A stretch of 64,000 nucleotides of DNA from NCBI RefSeq assembly GCF_900107145.1, contig NZ_FNOW01000008.1:1-64000 (forward strand). Direction: 5' to 3'. Below are positions 6,694 through 15,929 of this stretch, piece after piece; the first letter of the stretch is position 1, and every line of letters starts with the position of its first letter. The translations under genes and the position numbers were made by a program. Origin of the DNA: Allochromatium warmingii. GTDB taxonomy: Bacteria > Pseudomonadota > Gammaproteobacteria > Chromatiales > Chromatiaceae. Below the pieces are notes generated by a model, which had not been told where the DNA came from, ran no database searches, and worked only from the letters and a program-made list of their open reading frames with translations.

Positions 6694-8700
6694 TCAGAGC
6701 GTCACGAAGATCGTCAACAGGCCAACCAGCCCGATGATCATCGCAATGGCGTAGTGATAAAGATATCCGGTCTGAAGCTGCCGGAAGCGCAGCGCCAGCC
6801 GCCCGACGGTACGCGCCGAACCGTTGACCATGCCCCCATCGATGAGGGTGCGATCACCTGTGATCCAGAACATGCGGCCCAGATTACGACTGCCGCCCGC
6901 GAGAAAACGCTGGTTAAAGTCATCGAAGCCGTACTTATCCTGAAGGATGCGCGTCACCGGGCCGCCGAACACCTGAAGCAACTCGTCGATGCGCGGATTC
7001 CAAGCGTGCAGCACCCACCACAGCAGCGCCGCCAATGCCAGACCCGCCATTGCCAAATAGAAGGGCAAGGCGTGCATTCCGTGCTCAACGAAGGCCGCCT
7101 GACCGTGCCAGTGCTCGCGCAGATGATGCAGCGTGTCGTGCTCATGGGCGACGACGATTGGACTCCAATCGCCGGTCGTCCACCAATCGCCGATTAGCAT
7201 CGGCTCAACGGCAAACCAGCCGATGAACACCGAGGGAATGGCCAACAGCACCAGCGGCACCGTCACCACCCAGGGCGATTCGTGCAGATGATGGCGGGTG
7301 TGCTCGTCCATGCGCTCACGGCCGTGGAAGACCAGAAAGTACATGCGGAAGCTGTAGAGCGCGGTGACGAAAACGCCGACCGTCAGCAACACCGTCGCAT
7401 AGCCCGCGCCGAAGAGTTGGGAATGCCCGACCGCCTCGATGATGGCGTCTTTAGAAAAGAAGCCTGAGAAGCCCGGAAAACCGATCAGCGCCAGCGAGCC
7501 GATCAGCGCAGTCAGCCAAGTAATCGGCAGGTACTTGCGCAGACCGCCCATGTGGCTGATGTCCTGCTTATGGTGCATGGCGATGATGACCGAGCCGGCG
7601 GCTAGGAACAGCAGCGCCTTGAAGAAGGCATGGGTCATCAGATGGAAGATGCCCGCCGCATAGGCCGAAGCGCCGAGCGCCGTGACCATATAGCCGAGCT
7701 GCGACAGGGTCGAATAGGCGACCACGCGCTTGATGTCGTTCTGCACCAGACCGATCAGACCCATGAAGAAGGCCGTGCTCGCGCCGACGATGAGGATGAA
7801 GCTCAGCGCCGTCTCCGACAGCTCATAGAGCGGCGACATGCGCGCCACCATGAACACGCCCGCCGTGACCATGGTCGCGGCATGGATCAGCGCCGAGATC
7901 GGAGTCGGGCCTTCCATCGAGTCCGGCAGCCAGACATGCAGCGGCACCTGCGCCGATTTGCCCATCGCGCCGATGAACAGCAGGATGCCGATCAGCGTCA
8001 TCAGCGACACGCCGCCGAAGATCGCCACTTGCTCGTCGGCCAGCTCGGGCGCTTTGGCGAACACCTCGGCATAGTCCATCGAACCGAAATACATGCCCAC
8101 CGCAGCGATGCCGAGAATGAAGCCGAAATCGCCGACGCGGTTGACCAGAAACGCCTTGAGGTTGGCGAACACCGCGCTTTCACGGGTTGACCAGAAGCCG
8201 ATCAGCAGGTACGACACCAGACCGACCGCTTCCCAGCCAAAGAACAACTGCATGAAGTTGTTCGACATCACCAGCATCAGCATCGAGAAGGTGAACAGCG
8301 AGATATAGCTAAAAAAGCGTTGATAGCTGTTCTTGCCCGACAGCGCCCCGTGCGGCCAGTTGTGCTCGTCGTCGGCCATGTAGCCGATGGTGTAGAGATG
8401 CACCATGAGCGAGACGAAGGTGACGGTGGCCATCATCACCGCCGTCAGCTTGTCGACCAGGAAGCCGACCTCGAAGCGCATCCCGTCCGAGACCAGCCAG
8501 GTGTAGACCGGGCCGTTGAAGACCGTCGCCTCACCCCAGATGAAGCGCGCCAGCACCCACAGCGAGAGCACCGCCGAGACGGCCACGCCCGCGATGGTGG
8601 CGCGATGTGCGCCCCGGCGTCCGAGACGCGCGCCGAAAAAGCCGGCGGCGATAGCGCCGAGCAGCGGCGCGAGCACAATGGTCAGGTAGACATTTTCCAT
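6694..8700 (-). CDS. nuoL: NADH-quinone oxidoreductase subunit L
   Basis: 668 residues, the largest antiporter-like membrane subunit of complex I. Conserved pieces include NFMQLFFGWEAVGLVSYLL (helix 5 glutamate), HVWLPDSMEGPTPISALIHA and ATMVTAGVFMVAR. The length fits NuoL with its long lateral helix and C-terminal anchor. Starts MENVYLTIVLAPLLGAI. Normally nuoK and nuoL are adjacent; here about 530 bases containing a GxxExxY gene separate them, so nuoL may depend on read-through or a new promoter. Confidence 0.97.
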   Translation of the reverse strand: MENVYLTIVLAPLLGAIAAGFFGARLGRRGAHRATIAGVAVSAVLSLWVLARFIWGEATVFNGPVYTWLVSDGMRFEVGFLVDKLTAVMMATVTFVSLMVHLYTIGYMADDEHNWPHGALSGKNSYQRFFSYISLFTFSMLMLVMSNNFMQLFFGWEAVGLVSYLLIGFWSTRESAVFANLKAFLVNRVGDFGFILGIAAVGMYFGSMDYAEVFAKAPELADEQVAIFGGVSLMTLIGILLFIGAMGKSAQVPLHVWLPDSMEGPTPISALIHAATMVTAGVFMVARMSPLYELSETALSFILIVGASTAFFMGLIGLVQNDIKRVVAYSTLSQLGYMVTALGASAYAAGIFHLMTHAFFKALLFLAAGSVIIAMHHKQDISHMGGLRKYLPITWLTALIGSLALIGFPGFSGFFSKDAIIEAVGHSQLFGAGYATVLLTVGVFVTALYSFRMYFLVFHGRERMDEHTRHHLHESPWVVTVPLVLLAIPSVFIGWFAVEPMLIGDWWTTGDWSPIVVAHEHDTLHHLREHWHGQAAFVEHGMHALPFYLAMAGLALAALLWWVLHAWNPRIDELLQVFGGPVTRILQDKYGFDDFNQRFLAGGSRNLGRMFWITGDRTLIDGGMVNGSARTVGRLALRFRQLQTGYLYHYAIAMIIGLVGLLTIFVTL

Positions 8701-8729
8701 TCGTTCGCTCTATTCGCTCGATTTGAATA

Positions 8730-9210
8730 GACAGGATTTACAGGATTTTTCAGGATGCACAGGATTTTTTATATTGCCTGAACTTCCGACGAATCTCTAC
8801 GCTCCTGCCAAAATTGATCAATAAGCCCGTGTCTATTCCGGTTGCAACCAGATAGTTGACCAATTGAGTTTCATGAACAGCAGACAAACGGTCAATCGCC
8901 TTGAATTCACAGATCAAGCGTTGTTCGATCAGCATGTCTGCAAAATATTCTCCGACGACGCATCCCAGATATAACACTTGCAGCGGTGCCTGTTTCTGAA
9001 AAGCAATGCCCTGTCGTTCTAACTCGACCGCCATGGCATTTTCATACACTTTTTCCAGAAATCCCGCTCCAAGCGTGTTATGCACCTGGTAAGCGCAGCC
9101 AATCACCCGTTTCGTCAAAGCTTCATCCGGCAACGACATGAACAGAACTCCAGATAGATTCAGTCCAAGAAAAAATCCTGTAAATCCTGAATCATCTTGT
9201 TAATCCTGTC
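8730..9210. mobile_element. Candidate mini-element: GxxExxY gene between 41-bp inverted repeats
   Basis: Left end 8730-8770 and right end 9170-9210 are inverted repeats of 41 bases, by eye identical at about 35 positions. Each is built of four heptamer-like units ending CAGGAT (one CAAGAT), with the same 9-10-9 base spacing, followed by five T. The 390-base GxxExxY gene fills the interior, and its stop codon lies within the left repeat. No transposase is present. No target duplication was recognised. Confidence 0.6.
8750..9139 (-). CDS. GxxExxY family protein
   Basis: 129 residues. The name-giving motif appears as GAGFLEKVYENAM near residue 24, followed by ELERQGIAFQKQAPLQVLY, VVGEYFADMLI and a strand-rich IDRLSAVHETQLVNYLVATG. 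The family is distantly related to PD-(D/E)XK nucleases (the E...K-like positions in CEFKAIDRL fit), but no activity is established as far as I know. Start at 9137-9139, with GGAG about 8 bases upstream. The last residues (KKSCAS) are encoded by the inverted repeat. It interrupts the nuo operon between nuoK and nuoL in the same orientation, which may limit polar effects. Confidence 0.85.
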   Translation of the reverse strand: MSLPDEALTKRVIGCAYQVHNTLGAGFLEKVYENAMAVELERQGIAFQKQAPLQVLYLGCVVGEYFADMLIEQRLICEFKAIDRLSAVHETQLVNYLVATGIDTGLLINFGRSVEIRRKFRQYKKSCAS

Positions 9211-9231
9211 CATTTATCCACCAACGCTCAA

Positions 9232-9537
9232 TTAACCCTTGAGCGCGTCGAGATCCTCGACGTTGATGGTGCGGCGGTTGCGGAACAGCACCACCAGAAT
9301 AGCCAACCCAATCGCCGCTTCAGCCGCCGCAACGGTGAGGATGAAGAAGACGAAGACCTGCCCCGTCATGTCGCCCAAAAAGTGCGAGAAGGCGACGAAG
9401 TTCATGTTCACCGCGAGCAGCATCAGCTCGACACACATCAACAGCAGGATCAGGTTCTTGCGGTTGAGGAAAATCCCGGCCACGGCGATGGCGAACAGCA
9501 GCCCGCCCAGGATCAGATAGTCCGACAGCGCGATCAT
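9232..9537 (-). CDS. nuoK: NADH-quinone oxidoreductase subunit K
   Basis: 101 residues, three membrane helices, MrpC-like subunit of the complex I membrane arm. The conserved glutamates needed for proton translocation are visible in [20 protein letters not shown] and in [19 protein letters not shown]. It starts with an ATG overlapping the nuoJ stop by 4 bases, indicating translational coupling. It is the last gene before the inserted GxxExxY unit. Confidence 0.97.
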   Translation of the reverse strand: MIALSDYLILGGLLFAIAVAGIFLNRKNLILLLMCVELMLLAVNMNFVAFSHFLGDMTGQVFVFFILTVAAAEAAIGLAILVVLFRNRRTINVEDLDALKG

Positions 9538-10166
9538 TGGGCGTCTCCCTTATCGACAACTGGTGCCACATCCTCGGCGGCCATCTTGACCAGCCGCACG
9601 CGGTCCGGTCCCTTGCGCACCCGCACCTGTTGGGCCGGATCGATGAACTTGGTGTCGGGACGCCGGCGCAGCGTGAGCCGGATGGCGGCGACGATGGCCA
9701 GCAGCAGGATTACGGCGGCGATCTCGACCGGATAGATGTAGACCGAATAGAGCAGCAGACCCAGTTCACGGGTATTGCTGACCTCGGCGCCCAGCGGTTC
9801 GGGCTTGGGGAAGGCGTCCAACCCAAAATTGCCCGGCCCGACGATGAGCAGGATCTCGACCGCCATGATCGCCGCGATCAGCCCCGCCAGCGGCAGGTTC
9901 TGCACGAACCCGGCGCGGATGGTCGCCAGATCGATGTCGAGCATCATGACGACGAACAGGAACAGCACCATCACCGCGCCGACATAGACCAGGATCAGCA
10001 CGATGCCGAGGAATTCGGCCTCCAGCAGCACCCAGAGTCCGGCACTGGTGACGAACGCCAGCACCAGGAACAGCACCGAATGCACCGGATTCTTGCGGGT
10101 GATGACCATCACCGACGCCCAGAGCGTGATGACCGCCAAAATATAGAAGATCAATTTTTCAGCCAT
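9534..10166 (-). CDS. nuoJ: NADH-quinone oxidoreductase subunit J
   Basis: 210 residues, five membrane helices. The conserved glycine/tyrosine helix reads [20 protein letters not shown], the pi-bulge helix involved in coupling. The C-terminal tail of about 45 polar residues ([17 protein letters not shown] and onward) is longer than in E. coli. It overlaps nuoK by 4 bases and begins 16 bases after nuoI. Confidence 0.97.
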   Translation of the reverse strand: MAEKLIFYILAVITLWASVMVITRKNPVHSVLFLVLAFVTSAGLWVLLEAEFLGIVLILVYVGAVMVLFLFVVMMLDIDLATIRAGFVQNLPLAGLIAAIMAVEILLIVGPGNFGLDAFPKPEPLGAEVSNTRELGLLLYSVYIYPVEIAAVILLLAIVAAIRLTLRRRPDTKFIDPAQQVRVRKGPDRVRLVKMAAEDVAPVVDKGDAQ

Positions 10167-10181
10167 GAGGTGTCATCCCGC

Positions 10182-10673
10182 TCAACGATAGGGCGCGTCG
10201 GCCGCGCGTGCGGCGGCGATCTCGGCTTCGTATTTGTCGCCGATTTCGAGCAGCTTGTCCTTGGTCATGATGTGCTCGCCGCGCGTCTCGAAGTGATATT
10301 CGTAGATGCCGGTCTCGACGATCGAATCGACCGGACAGGACTCCTCGCAGAAGCCGCAGTAGATGCACTTGAACAGATCGATGTCGTAGCGCGTGGTGCG
10401 GCGCGAGCCGTCTTCACGCGGTTCGCATTCGATGGTGATGGCCAGCGCCGGACAGACCGCCTCGCACAGCTTGCAGGCGATGCAGCGTTCCTCGCCATTC
10501 GGATAGCGGCGCAGGGCATGGAGTCCACGGAAGCGCGGCGAAAGTGGCGCTTTTTCTTCCGGATACTGGACGGTGAACTTGCGCTTGAAAAAATAGCGGC
10601 CCGTCACCGACAGCCCTTTAAAAAGCTCGGATAGGGTCAGACTGCGCAAATAGTCGCGGGCGATTTGCAACAT
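10182..10673 (-). CDS. nuoI: NADH-quinone oxidoreductase subunit I
   Basis: 163 residues, carries [4Fe-4S] clusters N6a and N6b on the path to quinone. Two ferredoxin motifs: [12 protein letters not shown] and [12 protein letters not shown]. Start at 10671-10673 ([14 protein letters not shown]); the frame is open to 10832, but that part overlaps nuoH and is not NuoI-like. It lies 14 bases after nuoH in the usual H-I-J-K order. Confidence 0.97.
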   Translation of the reverse strand: MLQIARDYLRSLTLSELFKGLSVTGRYFFKRKFTVQYPEEKAPLSPRFRGLHALRRYPNGEERCIACKLCEAVCPALAITIECEPREDGSRRTTRYDIDLFKCIYCGFCEESCPVDSIVETGIYEYHFETRGEHIMTKDKLLEIGDKYEAEIAAARAADAPYR

Positions 10674-10687
10674 CTCAGGTCTCCAGA

Positions 10688-11722
10688 TCATGCCGACCAC
10701 CAGGGCGGCAGTCGATAGACCACCGCGAGCGCCACGACCAAGATCCAAACAATCGTAATCGGAATAAAGACCTTCCAGCCCAGGCGCATGATCTGGTCGT
10801 AGCGGTAGCGCGGGAAGGTCGCCCGCAGCCACAGGAACAGGAACATGAAGAAGAAAGTCTTGGCGAGCAGCCAGTGGAAACCGTCACTCAGCAGCCAGCT
10901 TCCTTCAGTCCACGCCGCTGGTAGCGGTGACAGCCAGCCGCCGAGGAAGAGCAACGCAGTCAGGGCTGAAATCAGCACCATGTTGGCGTATTCGGCGAGG
11001 AAAAAGACCGCGAACGCCATGCCCGAATACTCGACATGGAAACCGGCGACGATCTCGGACTCACCCTCGGCGACATCGAAGGGGGCGCGGTTGGTCTCAG
11101 CGACGCCCGAAATCAGGTAGACGCCAAAGAGCGGCAGCAGCGGCAGCCAGAACCACGTCAGCAGATTGCCTTCTTGCGCGGCGACGATGTCGCCCAGATT
11201 AAGACTGCCCGCCGCGACCAGCACCCCGACCAGCGCAAAGCCCATAGCTATCTCATAGGCGACCATCTGCGCCGCCGAGCGCATGGCACCGAGCAGGGCG
11301 TATTTCGAGTTCGAGGCCCAACCCGCGATGATGATGCCGTAAACCCCGAGCGAACTGAGCGCCAGCACATAGAGCAGTCCGGCGTTGATGTCGGCCAGCA
11401 CCAGCCCTTCATCAAACGGAAAGACCGCCCAGACCGCGAGCGCCGGGGCGATAGCGATCATGGGCGCGAGTAGGAAGAGCGTCTTGTCCGCCTTGGTGGG
11501 GATGACGATCTCTTTCATCAGCAGCTTGACCGCATCGGCAATCGGCTGGAGCAGCCCACGCCAGCCGACCCGATTCGGGCCGATGCGCACCTGCATATAC
11601 CCAATCACCTTGCGCTCGGCATAGGTGTAATAGGCCACCAGTCCGAGCAGCGGCAGGATGATGGCGGTGATCTTGAGCAAAATCTGGATCAAGACCGGCA
11701 GTGCATTCCACAATTCGATCAT
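10688..11722 (-). CDS. nuoH: NADH-quinone oxidoreductase subunit H
   Basis: 344 residues, eight membrane helices; forms the quinone-binding chamber and the E-channel. Diagnostic stretches: [20 protein letters not shown] (helix 1-2 loop) and [20 protein letters not shown] with its conserved acidic residues. The stop is followed 14 bases later by nuoI, and the start is 6 bases after nuoG's stop. Confidence 0.98.
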   Translation of the reverse strand: MIELWNALPVLIQILLKITAIILPLLGLVAYYTYAERKVIGYMQVRIGPNRVGWRGLLQPIADAVKLLMKEIVIPTKADKTLFLLAPMIAIAPALAVWAVFPFDEGLVLADINAGLLYVLALSSLGVYGIIIAGWASNSKYALLGAMRSAAQMVAYEIAMGFALVGVLVAAGSLNLGDIVAAQEGNLLTWFWLPLLPLFGVYLISGVAETNRAPFDVAEGESEIVAGFHVEYSGMAFAVFFLAEYANMVLISALTALLFLGGWLSPLPAAWTEGSWLLSDGFHWLLAKTFFFMFLFLWLRATFPRYRYDQIMRLGWKVFIPITIVWILVVALAVVYRLPPWWSA

Positions 11723-11728
11723 GGCCGC

Positions 11729-14131
11729 TTATCCTCTCTCGCAATAGGCCGTGCGGCCGCTGAGACGTTCCAGCGTAATTGCCCCGATCATGGCTCCCAG
11801 CCCTTCGCTGCCGGAGACAGCGGCGGGAATGAGCGCCGTGCCGACCGCGATCCGCGTATCAATGAACAGGTGCGCTTCAGCCTGCGCTGTGCCCTGCGTG
11901 ATGCGCACGCAGTCACCATCGGCCAAACCCAGTTCGGCGGCTTGATCGGGATGTAGCCGGACGCTGAACTCAGCACCGGGCATCCGCGCCAATGCCGGAG
12001 CGCGACGCACCAGCGGATCGAGCGCATAGCAGGGCACAGCGCCAACGCGGGTTAATCCGGTCTCAGCAATGAGCGTCGGGCCTGTAACCGCTTGATTGGT
12101 GCGCGGTGTGTTGTCGGGCGTAGCCTCGGCGCAGAGCGCGGCCAGTTCCTCACGTACTTCGGCGCTATCGCGGTACTCAAAGCCGGATAAATCCAGCAGA
12201 TTGCCCAGCACGCGCAGTACCTTCCAGCCCGGACGCGCCTCACCCGGCGGCGCAACCGCGCCCTGAAATGACTGCCAGATGCCACCCGCGTTGACGAAGG
12301 TGCCGGAAGTCTCAGCGAAAGCGCCAATCGGCAATAACACATCCGCCGCCGTGCGCAGTGACGGCGCATCGAAGGCCGAGCACGCAACGACGAACTTCGC
12401 ACGCTCGCACGCGGCCATCGCCCGCGCCGCGTCGATCACATCACGATCCGGTTCCAGCCCCCAGAGCACGAGGCTAGTGAGCGGTTTGTCGAACATCGCG
12501 CCGATAGCTAATCTGGTTGTCTCAGCCGGATGTGCGCCGGGCAGAATCGCCGGATGCGCACCGGCCAGATGCGCACCAACGCTATTAGCCGCTGCGGGCA
12601 GATAACCGAAACGCACCCCAGCCGCCTCAGCGATCACGCCCGCCAGCGCCTTGAGCAGACTGTAATCGGGATGGGCTTCAGCCAGCGCACCGAGCAGCAC
12701 CACACCCTGCCCGTCTGCCTGTTGCAGCGTCTGAGCAACGGCGGTATGCGCGTCAGTCGGTGCGCTCGCGCCGATCAGATCGGCCATCACGCCCGAACCG
12801 CGTGCGTCGAGCGCCTTAGCAATGGCGGCGAGATCGGCAACCATCCGTGCCGGAGTGCTAACAATTTGGGTCGAGCGGTGGTTGAGTTCCAGCTCCAGCG
12901 GATTGACGCACAGCACCTCGGCCCCATCCAGCGCGGCCTGACGGATACGGTGCGCGAGCAGCGGCTGTTCTTGGCGGATGTGAGAGCCGATCAACAGAAT
13001 CGCCCGCTGGCGCGGCAGTTCGGCGACCGGCAGCCCCAGCCAGGGGAACAGCGGATCAGCGGCATCGGCGCGGAAATCCTGTTGGCGCAGACGGTGGTCG
13101 ATATTGTCACAGCCCAGACCGCGTGCGATCCGCGCTGCTAGATAGAGTTCTTCCAGCGTCGCATTCGGAGCCAGCAGCCAGCCCGTATCGGCGCTGTCCG
13201 CCGCCTTGAGCCGCTCGGCGACATGAGTCAATGCGTCCGTCCATTCGACCTGTTGCCATTCGCCTTCGCGCTTAATCATCGGCACGGTGAGACGATCCGC
13301 GCCATTGAGACCAGCATAGCTGAAGCGGTCACGATCCGAGATCCAAGTCTCGTTGACGGCCTCGTTATCATTCGGATGCACGCGCATCACCTGACCGCGC
13401 CGCACATGCAGCCGCAGGTTGGAGCCGAGTCCATCGTGTGGGGCGATGCTGTCGCGTCCGGTCAGCTCCCAGGGCCGCGCGGTGAAGCGATAGGGCTTGG
13501 AGGTCAGCGCCCCGACCGGACAGAGGTCGATGACGTTGCCCGCCAGCTCGTGCGTGACCGCATGGGCGATATAGGTGCCGATGCGCATGTCCTCGCCGCG
13601 TCCGGTTGCACCCAGCTCGCGCACACCGGCGATCTCGGCACAGAAACGCACGCAGCGGGTGCAATGGATGCAGCGCGTCATATCAGTGGCAATCAGCGGC
13701 CCGAGATCCTCGTCCAGCACCACGCGCTTGCGCTCGCTAAAACGCGAGACATCGCCGCCATAGCCCATCGCCACATCCTGCAACTCGCACTCGCCGCCCT
13801 GATCGCAGATCGGGCAGTCGAGCGGATGGTTGATGAGCAGGAATTCCATAGTGGCACGCTGGGCTTCAATCGCTTTGGGCGAGCGTGTCCAGACTTTTAA
13901 GCCCTCACCGACTGGGGTCGCGCAGGCCGGCACCGGCTTGGGGAAGGGACGCCCCCCCTGCTCGGCCTCGACCAGGCACATCCGGCAGTTCGCCGCGATG
14001 GACAGCTTTTTGTGATAGCAGAACCGGGGGATCGAAATGCCCTCACGATCGGCGACCGCAATGATCATCTCGCCCGGCGCTGCCTCGCAGACGCGGCCAT
14101 CGATCTCGATGTTGATCTTGTCCGTCATCAA
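11729..14131 (-). CDS. nuoG: NADH-quinone oxidoreductase subunit G
   Basis: 800 residues. N-terminal ferredoxin domain with cluster N1b (CYHKKLSIAANCRMC, later PACATPV), then the C-x2-C-x5-C part of N3-N5 motifs (DCPICDQGGECELQD; HCTRCVRFC) and a molybdopterin-oxidoreductase-like domain from about residue 220. It transfers electrons from NuoEF to NuoI. Start MMTDKINIEIDGRVCE, where either of two ATGs is possible. It normally follows nuoF directly; here about 2.7 kb of accessory genes intervene. Confidence 0.97.
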   Translation of the reverse strand: MMTDKINIEIDGRVCEAAPGEMIIAVADREGISIPRFCYHKKLSIAANCRMCLVEAEQGGRPFPKPVPACATPVGEGLKVWTRSPKAIEAQRATMEFLLINHPLDCPICDQGGECELQDVAMGYGGDVSRFSERKRVVLDEDLGPLIATDMTRCIHCTRCVRFCAEIAGVRELGATGRGEDMRIGTYIAHAVTHELAGNVIDLCPVGALTSKPYRFTARPWELTGRDSIAPHDGLGSNLRLHVRRGQVMRVHPNDNEAVNETWISDRDRFSYAGLNGADRLTVPMIKREGEWQQVEWTDALTHVAERLKAADSADTGWLLAPNATLEELYLAARIARGLGCDNIDHRLRQQDFRADAADPLFPWLGLPVAELPRQRAILLIGSHIRQEQPLLAHRIRQAALDGAEVLCVNPLELELNHRSTQIVSTPARMVADLAAIAKALDARGSGVMADLIGASAPTDAHTAVAQTLQQADGQGVVLLGALAEAHPDYSLLKALAGVIAEAAGVRFGYLPAAANSVGAHLAGAHPAILPGAHPAETTRLAIGAMFDKPLTSLVLWGLEPDRDVIDAARAMAACERAKFVVACSAFDAPSLRTAADVLLPIGAFAETSGTFVNAGGIWQSFQGAVAPPGEARPGWKVLRVLGNLLDLSGFEYRDSAEVREELAALCAEATPDNTPRTNQAVTGPTLIAETGLTRVGAVPCYALDPLVRRAPALARMPGAEFSVRLHPDQAAELGLADGDCVRITQGTAQAEAHLFIDTRIAVGTALIPAAVSGSEGLGAMIGAITLERLSGRTAYCERG

Positions 14132-14414
14132 AACCTTTCCGGTTGAAAGCCGGCCCTAATGATGTAGGGGCGGAATTTTTGAATGGGCACCGGCTTTTCA
14201 CCGGCGGGGCCTGATGGCTCTGCTCCTGAATGGAGCCTTTAGCGATGATGCCGCTATTGCGGTGCGACACGCTTTAATGTTTTTCTTTGCTCGTTTCCAT
14301 ACTTCAGCGTAGGAGCATCGGCTATGACCAGTAGCGATTCGTTCGGCCAAGCGACGCTAGAGCTAGGAGCTAGAAATGCGGCGATCGAAACAATGACGGA
14401 TGCCCGCTGCTTAG
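14132..14414. other. Spacer upstream of nuoG
   Basis: 283 bases without a gene. It contains short palindromes (GGCACCGGC with a second GCCGG arm near 14190; GGCTC/GGAGCC near 14215-14240). At its upstream end the stop codon of the toxin gene lies in AGCTAAC, which resembles the start of an attC site, but I found no matching GTTRRRY end. A promoter for nuoG could lie here; none is convincing. Confidence 0.4.
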
Positions 14415-14696
14415 TTAGCTTGCGGTTTTCAACTGTCTCAGCAAGCCGTCATATTGGGCATGAGTTCCCACCCAAAACCACACGATTTTTTCGCCACTCA
14501 AAACTCCGACTGCTCTGTAATCTTTCGTAATACGCACGGAGTAAATTGGAAGACTCGAATGAACTCTTTTGAAGTTCAAACTTGGATACCACGGATCTTC
14601 ACGAAATAAGGCATAGGCATCTTTGGCCTTACCTTGAATATCGTGCGGCAATACCCGAAAGCATTTCCAGAATTTTTCGGTGGCTTTTGATATCAC
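14415..14696 (-). CDS. RelE/ParE-family toxin
   Basis: 93 residues with the RelE/ParE fold: an N-terminal helix pair (ATEKFWKCFRVLPHDIQGKA), then strands containing FKRVHSSLPIYSVRITKDYR and VGVLSGEKIVWFWVGTHAQY. The IYSVRI..DYRAV stretch is typical of RelE-like plasmid-stabilisation toxins that cut mRNA on the ribosome or inhibit gyrase; which one cannot be decided. It starts within the last codons of the upstream antitoxin gene (4-base overlap) in antitoxin-toxin order. The stop TAA lies within AGCTAAC. Confidence 0.8.
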   Translation of the reverse strand: MISKATEKFWKCFRVLPHDIQGKAKDAYALFREDPWYPSLNFKRVHSSLPIYSVRITKDYRAVGVLSGEKIVWFWVGTHAQYDGLLRQLKTAS

Positions 14697-14911
14697 AGTT
14701 TATTAAAGTCTAGCTCTGTTGTCATGCCTTGCGCTTCCTCCCGCAGAGCCTCGACAGCCATCTGAGCTAAAAAGTCTTCCGATTCAGCAAAAAGCTCATC
14801 CCATTTTTTTTCTGACTCAATCTCATCAAGAAGTGTTCTAGCAAGAATATTTTGCTCTAAAGCGGGAAGCTTTGAAGCAAGATCAAAAGCTTTTTCAAGC
14901 AGACTAGTCAT
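14693..14911 (-). CDS. Antitoxin partner of the RelE-like toxin
   Basis: 72 residues, all helical, acidic: MTSLLEKAFDLASKLPALEQ, then NILARTLLDEIESEKKWDELFAES. This is the short addiction-module form in which a helix and an acidic tail wrap the toxin. No ribbon-helix-helix is obvious, so self-regulation is uncertain. It overlaps the toxin start by 4 bases. Confidence 0.75.
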   Translation of the reverse strand: MTSLLEKAFDLASKLPALEQNILARTLLDEIESEKKWDELFAESEDFLAQMAVEALREEAQGMTTELDFNKL

Positions 14912-14978
14912 GGCACTTAATCTTTTATACTCAGCTTTTTAAAATCTATGGCTTTGATATAAAAACAAAGAAATCGCA

Positions 14979-15185
14979 TCAGATGACCGGACAGTATTCT
15001 GGTAGCGGAATTGGCTTGCCGTGCGCTTCTGCGGAGGCCAACCAGCTTTCCTTGGCTTTCAGAACTTCCGTCAACGCTTCGTTCGGCGTTTCGCCGAATG
15101 CAGAACACGCTTTCAAATCCGGAATGTCCGCAATGTAGCCATCATCTTCATCGCTATAAAAGATGTTGACGTGATAATCTTTCAT
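14979..15185 (-). CDS. hicB: HicB-like antitoxin
   Basis: 68 residues: MKDYHVNIFYSDEDDGYIAD followed by IPDLKACSAFGETPNEAL, the compact HicB partial RNase H fold, then a helix (TEVLKAKESWLASAEAHGK) and the usual PIPLPE end. It follows the HicA gene with a 4-base overlap and should neutralise it. It differs from the orphan HicB at 190-390 at most positions, so the two are not recent copies. Confidence 0.88.
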   Translation of the reverse strand: MKDYHVNIFYSDEDDGYIADIPDLKACSAFGETPNEALTEVLKAKESWLASAEAHGKPIPLPEYCPVI

Positions 15186-15436
15186 GATTCGTCTTCCAGT
15201 TGAAAATTGTGAATTTCTGCCAATTGGAGCAATTGCTTGACTTGATATGGCTTCGCCTTGCCCTGCAAATCCTGCAGATTCAACAATTCCGGAATCTTCG
15301 GATGAACGAAAATGTGATGACTTCCATTCACTCTGTCCAGTCGGAACCCAAAAGCTTCAGCTATTGCTACTGCTTCCGAAAACTGGATATTCTTGGAACC
15401 GGATAGCAGTTTCAAGAGAAGCTTGCGCTTTTTCAT
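15182..15436 (-). CDS. hicA: HicA-like mRNA interferase toxin
   Basis: 84 residues: MKKRKLLLKLLSGSKNIQFS, then AFGFRLDRVNGSHHIFVHPK. The double-stranded-RNA-binding-like HicA fold has its catalytic histidine in the GSHHIF motif. It cuts mRNA unless bound by HicB. At 84 residues it is longer than minimal HicA (about 60) because of a C-terminal helix (PYQVKQLLQLAEIHNFQLE). It begins 47 bases after the GTTAGGC end of the attC-like site at 15483-15543, as expected for the first gene of a cassette. Confidence 0.88.
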   Translation of the reverse strand: MKKRKLLLKLLSGSKNIQFSEAVAIAEAFGFRLDRVNGSHHIFVHPKIPELLNLQDLQGKAKPYQVKQLLQLAEIHNFQLEDES

Positions 15437-15482
15437 AAGTTGAAGACAAACTCAGCTTCACGACGCCTTTTGTTTGTTTGGA

Positions 15483-15543
15483 GCCTAACGCTAGATTCAT
15501 CAGTGCTGCTGTTCGCGGCATCCAGTGCAAAACTTCGTTAGTG
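15483..15543 (-). repeat. attC-like site upstream of hicA
   Basis: Minus strand: CACTAAC (15543-15537) to GTTAGGC (15489-15483), 61 bases. The outer arms CTAACG/CGTTAG pair, but inner pairing is weaker than in the other sites. The position just before the HicAB unit supports a cassette boundary. Confidence 0.45.
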
Positions 15544-15727
15544 CTATATTAAACGTGGTCTGTCCCGATTTTTCCGCTGAAATAATTTGAACCTGACCCC
15601 CATTTTCCCCATTTTCTCCCATTTTCTTCGACCCCCATTTTCCATTTCACTGCTCCATTTCAGTGATTTTCCATTTACCAATAATCTTATGCATTATTAG
15701 ACCACCAAAATAAAGGACTGACACTAC

Positions 15728-15791
15728 TTCTAACGCCAGCCTCAGCCGCCGCGAGCGTAGCGAGCGGTCGGACTGGAGACGTTTGTTAGGC
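15728..15791 (-). repeat. attC-like site (64 bp), best example in the window
   Basis: Minus strand: GCCTAAC (15791-15785), arms AACGTCTCCAGTCCG and CGGCTGAGGCTGGCGTT (imperfect complements), a small central hairpin around CGCTCGCTACGCTCGCG, and a GTTAGAA end (15734-15728). Length and layout match a classic 59-base element. It lies about 140 bases downstream of the lipoprotein gene. Confidence 0.7.
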
Positions 15792-15929
15792 GATTGATTA
15801 CAGGTTGATTTGGCGCTTGGAAAATAATTTCAACCAGACCCCTTCTTTCAACCAGACCCCTTCTTTCCTTCTTTACCTTCTTTAATTTCTTTTAATTTTT
15901 AATTCTAATTCCTTTAATTCCTTTAATTC

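Larger units (their letters stand above)
15437..15929. other. Gene-free stretch with attC-like sites and slipped simple repeats
   Basis: 493 bases. Holds the attC-like sites 15483-15543 and 15728-15791 with an ORF-less spacer between them, where CCCATTTTC-like units repeat from about 15598 to 15680. From 15829 to 15935 comes a pyrimidine-rich low-complexity tract: CAACCAGACCCCTTCTTT occurs twice in a row, followed by short TTTAATTCC repeats. No ORF or RNA gene recognised. Confidence 0.6.

Noticed and set aside
10674-10832. Longer NuoI start at 10832
   Set aside because: The extra 53 residues overlap nuoH in another frame and do not resemble NuoI; MLQIARDY is the family start.
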